Shown piece by piece: positions 1 to 10,800 of a stretch of 64,000 bases of DNA. The DNA comes from Paralithodes platypus. Lineage: Eukaryota; Arthropoda; Malacostraca; Decapoda; Lithodidae. Where the stretch lies: the NCBI GenBank assembly GCA_032716605.1, contig CM064569.1, forward strand, positions 11,071,538-11,135,537, read 5' to 3'. The notes below the pieces were generated by a model that worked only from the letters and a program-made list of their open reading frames with translations, searched no databases and was not told the origin of the DNA. A program made the translations under genes and the position numbers. Position 1 is the first letter of the stretch; the number at the start of each line of letters is the position of its first letter.

Positions 1-1345
1 GGTGGCGTTTCTAGCAAAGGTTTGAGCGAAGAGTTTAGCTTTGTCAGAGGAAGAAGTGATGGTTGTGCCATCAGAGTGGAAAAGGGGAGGGAAAGACGAG
101 GAAGAGAAATTGTTGAAGAGGTTTTTGGCTAGATGCCAGAAAGGTTGGGAAGAGCTAGAGTTGGATAGTTCAGTGCATTTTTTATTGATGAAAGAGTGTT
201 TGGCAAGTCGAAGAACAGATTTGGCTTGATTCCGGGCAGAAACATAGGAAGAATTAGAGTCTTGAGTTTTAAGGCGTCGGTACCGCTTGAATGCTTCCTC
301 CTTATTGCGGACAGCAGTAGAACAGGCGTGAGTAAACCAAGATTCTTTAGCATTAGTCTGAGAGAAAGAGAATGGAATGTATGCTTCCATGCCCGATAGG
401 ATTACCTCGGTAATGCGTTCAGCACTCTCCGAGGGTCCCCGGCCACGGAAGCAGAAATCATTCCATGGGAAATCAAAGAAGTACTGCCGGAGAGCCTTCC
501 AGTCGGCAGCGCCGAAGTGCAACAAGCGCCGCCGGCTAGGAGGATCGGGTGGCCGTACTGGAGAGATAGGACAGGTGACAGAGATAAGTTTATGGTCAGA
601 GGAGCCCAAAGGAGAGAAAAGATCAACAGTATAATAAGAAGGGTTAGAAGTTAGAAACAAGTCAAGAATGTTGGGCCGATCTCCGATGCGATCCGGGATA
701 CGGGTGGGTTGCTGAACTAACTGCTCTAGGTCATTTATGATAGAAAATACGTAGGCTTGTTCACCAGCTGGGTCAGTAGTGTGAGAGGAGAGCCATTGGC
801 GGTGGTGAACGTTGAAATCTCCTAAGATGGAGATTTCTGAGAAAGGAGAAATGGATAGAATGTGTTCCACTGTAGAGTTTAAATAGTCAAAGAATTTAAG
901 AAAGTTGGTAGAGTTAGGGGAAAGCTAGACAGCACAGAAATATTTAGTAAGAAAATGACAGGAAAGTTTGAGCCATAAAGTTGAGAATTCAGAGGAGTCG
1001 AAATCGGGAACACGAGAGCAAGTGAGTATGTTGTGCACATATGCACAACATCCGCTGTTGGCTTTGAAACTAGGATAGAGAAAGTAGGAGGATACAGAGA
1101 AGGGGCTGCTGGATGTTGCTACAGACACCTGAGTTTCGGTGAGGAAGAGAAGATCAGGTTTATAGGAGGAGAGATGGTGTTCAACAGAGTGAAAGTTAGA
1201 GGAAAGTCCGAGAATGTTGCAGAAATCAATAGAAAGAGTAACAGGCCGAGGTCCAGGTAATTTTGTGGGGTCGTCAGGGGATGGGCGGTCGGGTGTGGGG
1301 GCATTTATGGTCTCCCCCCCCCCCCTCCCGGGGACTTCGAGGCAA
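1..1345 (-). mobile_element. Jockey/CR1-type LINE fragment (endonuclease and linker)
   Basis: Interior piece of a non-LTR retrotransposon read on the minus strand, running off the left edge. Conceptual translation from about 1260 downwards gives an apurinic endonuclease-like domain: LSIDFCNI at the start, [12 protein letters not shown] near 800-840 (Asp/Asn/His motif) and [14 protein letters not shown] near 570-610 (SDH catalytic motif). A linker toward the reverse transcriptase follows. An in-frame extension continues upstream to about 1345. The part at 1-710 is a close copy of 29030-29730, so the same family occurs at least three times here (also 37985-38855). Several small frame breaks make it a non-functional copy. 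A C-run at about 1315-1326 lies in the 5' part. Jockey/CR1-group assignment is by motif style only; clade assignment would need alignment. Confidence 0.8.
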
Positions 1346-1712
1346 TTAATAATTAATCATTTTCAAAAAAATTGGTGTGGAGGAATGAAGTGTGGTGTGC
1401 ATGTTTATTGTAGTGAAGTGGATAGGAAGAGAAGGTGTTTGTGAGAGCTAGCTGGATTGCTCTCAGTGTAAATGAGGCACAAAGCAAATCAGTAAGAGAG
1501 GCCAAGCAAATGAAACAGGAGTTCCAGCGACTCTTTATCCCATGCCTATAACCTCACCTGGGTCTAGCCCTGATCGATTGGTGCCTACAATCTCCCCACC
1601 TTGCCCTTGTCTTAATATCGCCTAACTAATGGGCTAAACATGAAGAAGAATGGGAGTCCAGAACCACCAAATACCTCCCCTTGATCCCTTGTTATTCCTT
1701 TCTCTCCCCCAG
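1346..1712. other. Intronic or flanking sequence with a dispersed-repeat scrap
   Basis: No gene seen. The stretch ends in a pyrimidine-rich tract and AG acceptor immediately before the WD40 exon. About 1612-1655 resembles the inner part of the dispersed repeat at 42890-43200: both share a 'gtcttaa..tcgcc..aacta' core followed by 'ggc(t/c)aaac'. Confidence 0.4.
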
Positions 1713-1892
1713 GCCTCCTCAGGTCCGGGCGGGTATGTGGATGCCTGTTGGTGCCCTTGGTACACTAACCTGGTGGCCAGTGTTCACGGTGGAGGGCTTC
1801 ACCTGTGGGACATCTCTGTATCCACCCACACACCTGCCCTCACACATCCGGTCCAGGCGGCTACTTGTGTTGCCTTCAGTCCTCACACAAGG
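1713..1892 (+). CDS. WD40-repeat protein, penultimate exon (axonemal dynein intermediate chain-like)
   Basis: A 60-codon exon in phase 0. It encodes GGYVDACWCPWYTNLVAS, then GGGLHLWDISVST, then ATCVAFSPHTR. This is the usual WD40 pattern: a hydrophobic strand, a GH-like turn, and a strand ending in LWD, followed by the start of the next blade. The style (GYVDACWCP, WDISVST..P) resembles the C-terminal blades of axonemal dynein intermediate chains such as the DNAI3/DNAI4 (WDR63/WDR78) group. Those proteins use a beta-propeller to hold the dynein heavy chains, so a ciliary or flagellar (sperm) role is inferred. The acceptor is a pyrimidine tract plus CAG ending at 1712. The donor at 1893 is GCAAGT, a strong GC-AG type site. 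The exon joins in frame to 2442-2594. Upstream exons must lie left of the window. A different WD40 family cannot be excluded. Confidence 0.6.
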
Positions 1893-1985
1893 GCAAGTGA
1901 ACATTTATTATCTTCTTATAATACCTTCTAGCTATCATCAGACGAATTTGTTCATCTTAAGACTGAATTATGAGTACTATACCAG

Positions 1986-2072
1986 TGGGACAACTCTGTA
2001 TCCACCCAGACACCTGCCCTCACACATCCAGTCCAGGCAGCCACTTGTGTTGCCTTTAGTCCTCACTCAAGG
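1986..2072 (+). pseudogene. Partial duplicate of the WD40 exon
   Basis: This 87-bp block repeats 1806-1892 at an exact 180-bp offset, with about ten substitutions. Its frame is preserved, reading WDNSVSTQTPALTHPVQAA and then TCVAFSPHSR. It is preceded by TACCAG, a possible acceptor, and followed by a canonical GTAGGT donor at 2073, whereas the upstream copy has a GC donor. It lacks the first half of the exon, so using it in place of the full exon would remove the strand before WD. It could be an alternative cassette exon or a dead duplication; transcripts would decide. Confidence 0.55.
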
Positions 2073-2441
2073 GTAGGTTAACGCTGGGATTTGTTTATCT
2101 CAATAATACATAATATAGTATAATTAAATGATAGGCAGTTTAGCATGATTACTGATTGCCCTCTATATATTTATTAAAGCTTACTGATCATAGCGTGGGC
2201 CATTACATCATGTGTCCTTACTATACCTCATGTACTATATAATGAAAGGATAAACCATTAGACTTCTGAGACGACCTACAAACTTCCCGCTCCTACAATA
2301 CTTCTATAATTTCTCCATCTCTAACTTCATTAGCACACTGAACACGACGTAGCTCTTCTTTCTAATCTACAGTATTCTTAATTGCCTAACCTTATTTCCC
2401 ACACTCTCCTATCCCACTAACTTGAACTTGATATTTCTCAG

Positions 2442-2594
2442 AACGTGGTTGTGGGTGACCGGAGCGGCTCTGTACGTGTGATTCACTTGGAGGGCCTGAC
2501 TGTCTCCTCCTCCACAGCCTTCCACAGATTCTCCTCCGTGCTCTCCAGAATCTCCATGTTGGGCCTTAAGGATGAGAACCAGCAGGAGGAGTAG
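2442..2594 (+). CDS. WD40-repeat protein, terminal exon
   Basis: Fifty codons plus a TAG stop at 2592-2594. The acceptor is TTTCTCAG ending at 2441 and the phase is 0, matching the upstream exon. It starts NVVVGDRSGSVRVIHLEGL, the typical 'VGDxxGxVxV' strand of a final WD blade in dynein intermediate chains, and ends with an acidic Gln/Glu tail. The joined peptide SPHTR-NVVVGDRSG is a natural WD40 continuation, which supports this splice. What follows the stop looks like a 3' UTR that was later invaded by a LINE. Confidence 0.6.
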   Translation, partial: NVVVGDRSGSVRVIHLEGLTVSSSTAFHRFSSVLSRISMLGLKDENQQEE

Positions 2595-2684
2595 CACCTC
2601 TACCACCAGTACGGTGTCAAGTCAGAATGGCCACACTCCTAAATGGCCACAAGCAGAACGCCCATAGTCTCTTACCCTAACCTT

Positions 2685-2699
2685 AATCAATATATCCTA
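2685..2699 (+). repeat. 15-bp target-site duplication, left copy
   Basis: AATCAATATATCCTA, identical to 4554-4568. It flanks the 3' end of the minus-strand LINE, next to a (TATC)n and T-rich tract. Confidence 0.9.
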
Positions 2700-4553
2700 T
2701 CTATCTATCTATCTATTTACTCAGGCCCAATCCCCACTTTTCCTATTTTAGTTTTTATCTATTTTTATTTATTTATTTATTTGTTTATATATTTTTGTTT
2801 TTTGTTTTTAATTTATTTTTATTTTTTTTGAGGTGGCCGACTCAAGACAGAGCATGAACAGGGACACGCAAAACACAACAGAAAACAACGAACACACGAA
2901 AACAAAATACAAAATCACACATATCTAGGTCATCCAGGAGAAGACCCCGAGACCAGGGTCACCAAGGTCACTCCAGCACTCCCTTGGCCCCCGACCACCC
3001 GGAGAGGTTCAAATCTCAGCAGGCAGACATGCAGCGAAGCCCTACCACCACAAGCCCGCCCACCACACTTCCAGGCGTACCCTTCATATTTATCGTCTCC
3101 CCGGGCCAGGCGCCTGATGGACTATTATCTAGTCCAACTTGCGCCCGACCCCTTCCCCCAAATGACCACGTGTTCACTCATATATTCACAAGCATTCTCC
3201 ATTCATTCCTGTTTATTACCACTTATCTTGCCTGATCTATAGTCATTCTTTTATCATCTAAATCTTGCCTTACACAGTCTCTCCATCTCAATGGGGGTCT
3301 TCCTGCCCTTCCATCTCCTCTTGTATCTGACTCACATATTCTCTTTGTAAGCCTTTCATCTTCCATTCGTTCAATGTGACCATAGCATCTCAGCACCCTT
3401 CTGTCCACTCTGGCTGACAAATGTTCCTGCTGCCCCACTCTCCTATGTATCTCTTCATTCCTCAATCTGTCTCTACGAGTAACTCCACACATACTTCTCA
3501 AGCAGCTCATCTCCATCACATCCATCTTTCTTCTCTCCTTTACCTTCAGAGCCCATGTCTCAGCCCCATACAACACTGTTGGCCACAACAATTCCTTGAT
3601 ACATTGCACTTTTTACTTTCATTCCGATATTTCTCATCTTCGACATACTTCCCATTGCTCTGAAAACCTTCCTTCCTTCACACACTCTCTGTTTTACCTT
3701 CATTACCATACCTCCACTCCTGCTTATTGTTCCTCCTAGATATTTAGAACACTCTACTTGTTCCAATATTTCCCCATTCAGCCTCACATCCAGATTCACC
3801 CTACGATCACCCCTATTACACACCATTACTTTACTTTTATTGATGTTCACCTTCAGTTTCCTCCTTCCACAAATGACACCAAACTCTTTGACTACCCACT
3901 GCAGTTTCTCCTCAGAATCCGCCACCAACACTGTGTCATCAGCGAACAGCAACTGAGTCAACTCCCATTCTCTACCATTCTTTCCTACTAAACCCATTCC
4001 TCTTCCCATAGTTCTCATTTTCACCTCCCTCACCACACCATCCATAAACATATTAAACAGCCATGGTGACATTACACAACCCTGTCGCAAACCTACCTTT
4101 ACGTCAAACCATTCACTCACTCACCATTTCCTACTCTAACACATGCTCTGCTCCCTTCATAAAAACTCTTAACTGCTTCTAACAATTTCCTCCAATTTCA
4201 TAAATCCTTAACACCTTCCACATTGCTTCTCGATCCACACGATCATAAGCTTTTTCCAAATCCATAAAAGCCCAAAATATCTCCTTATGCTTCTTTAAAT
4301 ACTTCTCGCATAACTGTCTTACTGCAAACATCTGATCCACGCACCCTCTTCCCCTCCTAAAACCGCACTGTTCTTCTCCTATTGCAACTTCCGTACACTT
4401 TATTATCCTCTCTATCAACACCCTGCCATACAGCTTTCCAACCACTGACAATAAACTAATACCTCTATAACTTGAACACTCCTGCCGATCTCCCTTCCCC
4501 TTGTACAACGGCACAATACATGCACTATTCCAGTCTATTGGTACCATTGACAC
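2700..4553 (-). mobile_element. 5'-truncated RTE-like LINE insertion
   Basis: Non-LTR retrotransposon on the minus strand, bounded exactly by a 15-bp direct repeat. Its 3' end is the low-complexity tract at 2700-2830: (TATC)n, then T-rich on the + strand, which is A-rich on the sense strand. Coding similarity starts abruptly at 4553 inside the reverse transcriptase, so the 5' half (endonuclease) was never copied, as is usual for target-primed reverse transcription. It lies 105 bp after the WD40 stop codon and directly before AATAAA at 4568. Confidence 0.85.
3223..4553 (-). pseudogene. Reverse transcriptase of the RTE-like LINE (frameshifted)
   Basis: Three overlapping minus-strand frames carry consecutive pieces of one polymerase. 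4179-4553 has VPLYKGKGDRQECSSYRGIS, GEEQCGFRRGRGCVDQ and FMDLEKAYDRVDREAMWKVL (fingers and the first catalytic Asp). 3560-4120 has GLRQGCVMSPWLFNMFMDGV and LLFADDTVLVADS (palm, FADD intact). 3223-3609 has LYGAETWALK and RCYGHIERMEDERLTKRI (C-terminal region). At least two frame changes (about 4120-4180 and 3600) and the missing 5' half make it dead. The style matches RTE-like elements common in arthropods; exact clade not resolved. Confidence 0.85.
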
Positions 4554-4568
4554 AATCAATATATCCTA
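4554..4568 (+). repeat. 15-bp target-site duplication, right copy
   Basis: AATCAATATATCCTA, identical to 2685-2699. It flanks the truncated 5' end of the LINE. Confidence 0.9.
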
Positions 4569-4573
4569 ATAAA
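4568..4573 (+). promoter_or_regulatory. Candidate polyadenylation signal AATAAA of the WD40 gene
   Basis: The AATAAA hexamer straddles the end of the right TSD. In the pre-insertion sequence it would begin about 105 nt after the WD40 stop codon; it now lies 1.97 kb away. Use as a real signal is inferred. Confidence 0.35.
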
Positions 4574-4918
4574 TTATAATCTAACTAAACCGGAATTAAC
4601 TTAACCAAACCTAGCTGGCCTAACCTAATCTAGCCAAGCCTAAAGTATCCTAACTTTTAGGGATGTGGCTTATTTGGAGTTTGGGCGTTCTGACCTGCTT
4701 CCAGCTGTACCACCATCATCTGGAATAACACATACAGGAACACTAAATAATAGTAAGTGGCTAAGAGAACGTTATGAAAGCATTAATATTTTGGTAATTT
4801 CTTATTACTGCTAATTAATGAACATCTCAACAATACAGTAGACGTGCATGTACAGCTCTGCATTAGGGAAAGATAAATGCATAACCAAACCTGCGACGAT
4901 GTAATAGGCATCTACATT
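4574..4918. other. Gene-free stretch with CCTAA-like degenerate motifs
   Basis: About 4590-4665 contains scattered AACCTAA/CCTAAC words, possibly a degenerate relative of the arthropod CCTAA/TTAGG telomeric repeat. The remainder is anonymous AT-rich sequence. The last four bases, CATT (4915-4918), form the left TSD of the gypsy element. Confidence 0.3.
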
Positions 4919-5322
4919 TGTGACGTCTACCAGCGTGGGCAGAATCGCCTCTCGTTAGCCACTAGCGCTCGTCAGGGACATCGAAATGGGTTACAGTTAT
5001 CCGAGAATGTTGTTCTTTCTTTCCTTGTGCTCGCATTGTCACAGACAGTCCAGTGGTGGTCTTTATTTTCGTCTGTGACAACGGGAAGTATTTTATATCA
5101 TTAATAGAATATAAGATGCATTGTGTAAGAGTTAAGGAGAGAGAGAAATATAGGCAGCGAGGTGGTAATATGTGCGTGCGTATGTATGTTCTGCCTCGCT
5201 CGGAGGAGTTTTCCCACTCGCGCGGGCTTTCCCTTGCCTTTTATTGGCTGGTGGTTCCTGGCGCGTCCTAGGGGCCTGCTGCCTTGTGACGTATCGGCCC
5301 GTGATTGGCCGACCATCGCGCC
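4919..5322 (+). repeat. Gypsy 5' LTR, segment 1
   Basis: Matches 18445-18847 of the 3' LTR with a scatter of substitutions. It is interrupted at GCGCC (5318-5322), the target of the BEL insertion. Confidence 0.9.
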
Positions 5323-5900
5323 TGTCGGGAATTTAGATAAAGAGGTTAAATTGCATATCACTGGTAGCCTACATGAAATATCCCAACAAATAGTTATAAT
5401 ATAATTACCAACGAGGTATTCGATGGGTGTAATCCAGTCCCCCACACGCGGCTAATTCAATTGCATGACATGTAGGAATGTTCACATAATACAATATCGA
5501 TACAATGAACTTAGCTTAGAGGACTGGTGATGTAGGACTGTTGTTAATATTGTTATAGATTAATATTTGTAGCACATGGTGAACTGTGGGTTGAGTCAGA
5601 GCCGGGGGAGGAGATGTTGACTGTATGGTGTTGATTGAGAGACTAAAGGGCCGGCGTCCGATCGCTTCGCGAAATTACATATGGCTGCCGGCTCATAATA
5701 ATTATAACCCATAACTTGGTTTCATAATACATCTAGAGCTGATGTAGATATTTATACATTACAGTTAATATTTAACCTAACTTAAGAATAAACTACAATA
5801 CACAAAGAACCAGCCGAAATCGTACAAGCGATACGATACCGCCAAATTCAAATGTCCTATTGGACCAAAACCTGTCGGGATCATTACCTAATTCCCGACA
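5323..5900 (-). repeat. BEL/Pao 3' LTR (sense minus)
   Basis: A 578-bp LTR, nearly identical to 12124-12698. Visible differences are an extra AGCCT near 5365, a CA-unit difference near 5433-5438 and about two substitutions. Short inverted termini TGTCGGG/CCCGACA. Confidence 0.93.
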
Positions 5901-5965
5901 TATTGCCCGCCACCAAAAATGATATACAGGAGCTATATACAGAGAACAAAAAAAGGACATCGAAG

Positions 5966-7820
5966 TCAAAGATCACCTTGTTTGATCTTTGATCTCCAAA
6001 GATCCACGGAACTCATAGCCGCCCTCCTTTTGGGACGAGCGCCACCTGAAGCCTGAGGAGGATCATCCTTATCATCAGCTGCCCCACCTCGAGGAGCACT
6101 GTCACCAGCACTCTCCCGCGGAGGGGTATCAGTAGAGACGCCAGGATCATCCGGCAGTTCTACATCCTGCTCCAAGGGATATAACCTTACGACTGGGCGA
6201 GTAGTAACCCCAGTCGAAGTTCATATTCTAGCAACCCTTATAAGACCATCAATGCCCTGGAACAAATGGATAATCCTCCCAAGCTTCCAAAATAACCTAG
6301 GACGCTCATCATGAATCAGGACGATATCCCCGATACGAGGCCATCGTTGATTCGTCCCTTTGATCTTATGAGAGTGACGCTCGCGAAGAGACAGCAAATA
6401 TTCTTGGGTCCACCGTTTCCATAGATCGTCGGACACCTTGTTTACATACTGGAAGCGACGACGTGTGGCATCAGCATTGCCGAACGTAGGGTCTTGCAGA
6501 TCTTCGTCATTTACGGACGATCTAGGAAAGGTATTAAGGGTTCGTCCACGTGTTAGCATAGAAGGCGAAATGGGCAAGAGGTCGTCAACATCTGCCGAGG
6601 TATAGGTCAAGGGCCTGTCGTTGACTGACATCTCAATTTCTATTAAGATGGTTTGCAACTCCCGTCTGGTCACCAGTGCCCTTCCTAATACCTTCTTCAT
6701 GGCAGATTTGACGATACCGATTGTTCTCTCCCAAATCGCCCCGAACCATGGTGCACGTGCTGGTATAAATCTCCACTGACAACCCTTTCCAGTGAGGGTA
6801 GCCACAACCTGCGGGTCATCCATTAAACTCTGAAGATATTTAGAGGCCCCGACAAAACAAGTCGCATTATCGCTCATAATAATTTAAGGGAAACCATAGC
6901 GGTCTGCAAAGCGTCTTAGAGTATGCAAAAACCCCTCACTGGATAGGTCGTCAATCAATTCAATATGAATCGCTCTGGTTACCGCACATGTGAATAGGAC
7001 GGCATATACCTTTATGATACTACCGGGCGATTCTCTAACATGAATCGCTCCGGTGTAGTCTACCCCGGTTACCTGAAATGGTTCAGTCCTTTGTACCCTG
7101 AACTCAGGCAAGGGAGGTAGATCAACTGGGGAGTAAGGCTTACCCTGTAATCTTTTACAGATAGTACAGCTATTGTGGATCCCTTTAATTGCTTGTCGCA
7201 TCTTAGGGATCCACTAACGTTGTCGCATATACGCCAGAACATAATTTACGCCAAAATGTAGGCAGGTCCTATGGCATTGGCGAATCAATAGTTTGGTAAT
7301 CAAATGAGAGGAGCTAAGGAGGACAGGATATTTCGCAGAATCAATAATGTCCGCCCTTTGTGTCCTGCCTCTACACTTAATTATGCCTCCTTCCATATAT
7401 AATCCTAGCTGCCTCATTAAGTTAGAGGGTTTGGCCTTTGACTCCTTGCTCAGGATTTGATGTTCAGTAGGATAAGATTCCTTTTGTACTAAACATATTA
7501 GTTTTGCTTCTGCTGATCTCAATTCATGGAGTCTGATATGCTTCGAATCTTCACTAAGGAAAGACCCGTGAGCCCGACTTCTCATGTTGTTAATGAAATG
7601 GTATATCCATGCAAATACCCGTATTACTTTATCATAGCTGCCGTAACGTTCCCACTCTACCAACTTGTTATCCTGATGTGTAGTACTCACATTCGAACTA
7701 CTTAACACATCATCTTGGGGCCGACTTGAAGGATCAGATATGCATTCCCTGAAATCCTGAGGCCATTCAGTTGGAGATGTAAGCCATGGAGGTCCATGCC
7801 ACCAAATAGAGGACGACATA
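5966..7820 (-). pseudogene. BEL/Pao integrase and C-terminal region (three stops)
   Basis: One reading frame interrupted by nonsense codons at 7214-7216 (TAG), 6884-6886 (TAA) and 6221-6223 (TGA), and joined to the upstream ORF only through a frameshift near 7830. It holds the zinc-binding integrase front (CHRTCLHFG, then CTICKRLQG), the catalytic core (VTGVDYTGAI, IMSDNATCF, and WERTIGIVKSA with the glutamate), so all three D,D-E residues are present. After these comes the DUF5641-like tail (WPRIGDIVLIHDE, then RLYPLEQD) and a low-complexity, acidic then basic C-terminus ending at 5966. The TGA lies where CpG decay of an Arg codon would give it. The integrase would normally insert the cDNA; this copy cannot make it as one chain. 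Confidence 0.88.
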
Positions 7821-10800
7821 TACTGTTGCGCCGAGATCCCCGGGAAATGATGTCACTGGGGTTAACCCTGGTGCTCACATAGCGAAATTTAGCTGTAGGA
7901 ACTAAGTTATGTATCTCATCAGTGCGATTAGAAACATAAACAGGTAACACTTTCTGGCTGTGTACCCATGAAAGCGCTATGTGACTGTCGCTCCAGACAT
8001 AGACGTTATTAATCTGTAGTATGTCTGTATAAGCATCCAGTGTAAACTTTATTAGACGAGCAGACAGAAGCAATGCAGTAAGTTCTAATTTAGGAACTGT
8101 AATCTTCTTTATAGGGGCTACTTTGGCCTTCGCTATAGCCAGTGTCGCTTCACTACCATTGCATATGTATATGGCAGTACCGTACGCACTATTACTAGCA
8201 TCAGAAAAGGCATGTAGATCCACCTGGTGACCACTAATAACCTGACGAGGAAGTTGGACCTTGCAACATGTGGAAAGGTCCGACCAAATCAACCGCCAAG
8301 TATCTTGTAACTCAATCGGGAGGGGCGTGTCCCAATCTAGTTTTAGCCGCCACAGTTGCTGTAAAAACATACGAGCACGGATTGTTACAGGCAGCAAAAA
8401 ACCTAGGGGATCAAACAACCTCGCTGACAAGCTTAAGCAGTTTCGCTTGGTCATAAGCTCACTGCCGTATGGGGTGTGACAGAAGAATATACAATTTGTG
8501 GTAGTGTCCCATTTGTGACCTAAAAACTTCACCTCACTATCCTCAGTAGCTACACCGTCAGAAGTAAATTGACCTTTCAAAAGATCACTATTAGTGGCCC
8601 ATTCTCTTAAGTATAAATGAGCCTTGGCACATATATCGCGGATCTCCCAGCATCTCTTGAGCAATAAATCTTCATTGTCTCCGGTGCCTTGAAGATTGTC
8701 CACATAGATCCCCTGCTTGATCTCATTCTTGAAGTCAGGATCTAGTCCAGCCTCCTCAAGATGACGCAAGATAGTAGCGTTGAGAAGGAACTGGGAACAG
8801 GTCGCCCCGAATAAGACGACTCTGAACCTGTAGACCAGATACTCTGAATCTAGATCCATTGGGTCCCGTGGCCATAAAAATCTTGTCGAGTCCCTGTCTT
8901 CACAATGGAGTTGAAGAATCAGGAAGGCCTTCTCAATATTGGCGACCCATGCAAACTTATGACATCTGAAGCGCAACATAATTTGCGCTAGATCAGAGAC
9001 CAGGGACGGACCCGTGTACAAACAATCATTCAGGTTATAGGAGCGATCACTGGATTTAGCAGAGCAGTCATACACAATACGAACAGGAGTGGTGGAACTG
9101 TCCTTTTTAATCCCATGGTGAGCAAGGTAATGGATGTTATCCCCATACTCATTGAGATCTACTCTCTCCACAAATCCACGTTGTACCTGCTCGGCTAAAA
9201 CTGCCGCATAAGTCTCGCAATAACTTGGATCCTTGACAAACTGCTTCTGAAGGCCACGTAACCTACCAAGTGCTAGATGGAAGTTAGTAGGTAATTTACT
9301 CTTGTTATCATTCCAAGGGAGCCTTACCACATACTGACCTCTGCCAGAGTCATACGATACAGTCTCTACATACGAGCTTAACGCTAGCTTGGACTCACGA
9401 TCAAGTTCATGTGGGTCAATTCCAATATTGTCCAAGTCCCATAGCTTATCTATATCAGTACATGTATTATTGGGCACATTTGGCCTAATATATTTATCTA
9501 TGGGGCTTACTGCTACCTTGAGGACCGTAACCACCTCCACTTGTGTGTCTTGAGAGGAAGTGGCATAGGATCCAGTAATGGCATAACCTTGGATCGTGGG
9601 GAGCATTATTAGCTTATCTACCCGCCGATATCCAGGGTGAACCAGGTCGTAGTAATAATCAGTTCCGACCAGTAGCATAATACCATTGTTAGCAGAGAGT
9701 TGATCATCAGCCAGTTTATACCCCTTGCATCTGAGATATTTCAAATGTGGTTGAATCTCTGATGCTATATAGAAACTGGGTAGAGTGTCGACCACAACAG
9801 CCTTGATGGGACATACCTTTCTTCTACAAACATAGGAAATCTCCACGATATCATAGTCACTGGAATCTATTTCACCAGTGAAACCATGGAGACGCAAATT
9901 CTCTTGACCCTTGGAGGTACACTTGAGCTGGGGTAATGATGATCGCAGAACGAATGACCTCTGTGAGCACTGGTCAAGTAAGGTGCGCGTCATTATAGTA
10001 TTATTATTACTCCCCACTACTGGCAGCATCATAGTAGGAAGCAATTGACATTCTCGAGAAGCAATGGACATGGAAGATACTTTATCACCCTCGCTCTTAC
10101 TTTTCTCATGTGACTCTTTGGGGGTTCTCCCCTTTTCTTTGTCGTCGTGCCGATCAGACTGGGTACAAAGGGAAAACCAATGTTTCCCCTTGCAATACTT
10201 ACAAGGTTTGATGTAGGAATTGGTGCAGGTACTGTTGAAGTGGTCTCTTGCCAGACAGCTGGTACATAACTTAAGCGATTTAGCCTTGCCAATCTTCTGT
10301 GTAGCCTTAGGATACTTAGGACACTGATACCACAGATGACCGTGGACACTGCACAACTTACAACCTAATGATATTGGCCTTTTCTGTTTAGGAGAAGTCT
10401 GTACCGGGAAAGCTGCAGTAGATGGCGACATCTCCACTTGTCGGTAGTGTCCAGTACTCTCCATATTGAAGACTTCAGTCTGGTACACCTGCACCAACGC
10501 TTCCAAGTTTAGTGGAGAGTCGCTTAGTTGTCGTCGTAAGATTTCCCTTGGGGGAGAGGGTATCTTATTCAAGATATTCACACTAAATATCTCCTCCTTG
10601 GTGACGGCCATTGTCTCCATAGATCGGAGGAGGCTCTCAAAGGAGGCATAGTACTCCTTTAGGTCCGCCACATCATAGGATGGAGGATCTAGTGTGAAGA
10701 ATTTGGTAATTAAAGCGGTCTTGATGACTTCCACTCTCCCGTAAGTTCTCTTCAGCAACTCCACTACAGACTCGTAGCTGGTAGCTTCTAGCTTGTACCC

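Larger units (their letters stand above)
2612..4745. repeat. Possible degenerate terminal inverted repeat pair (old MITE) around the LINE
   Basis: Sequence at about 2619-2656 and the reverse complement of about 4665-4702 align over roughly 37 bp at about 75%, sharing GTCAGAA(C/T)G(C/G)CC and GCCACA blocks. Without the LINE at 2700-4553 the element would be only about 250 bp. It could be an old MITE that the LINE later entered. Short and weak. Confidence 0.25.

Noticed and set aside
4590..4665. Interstitial telomeric repeat (CCTAA)n
   Set aside because: Only scattered CCTAA words without regular 5-bp phasing; noted but not called as telomeric.
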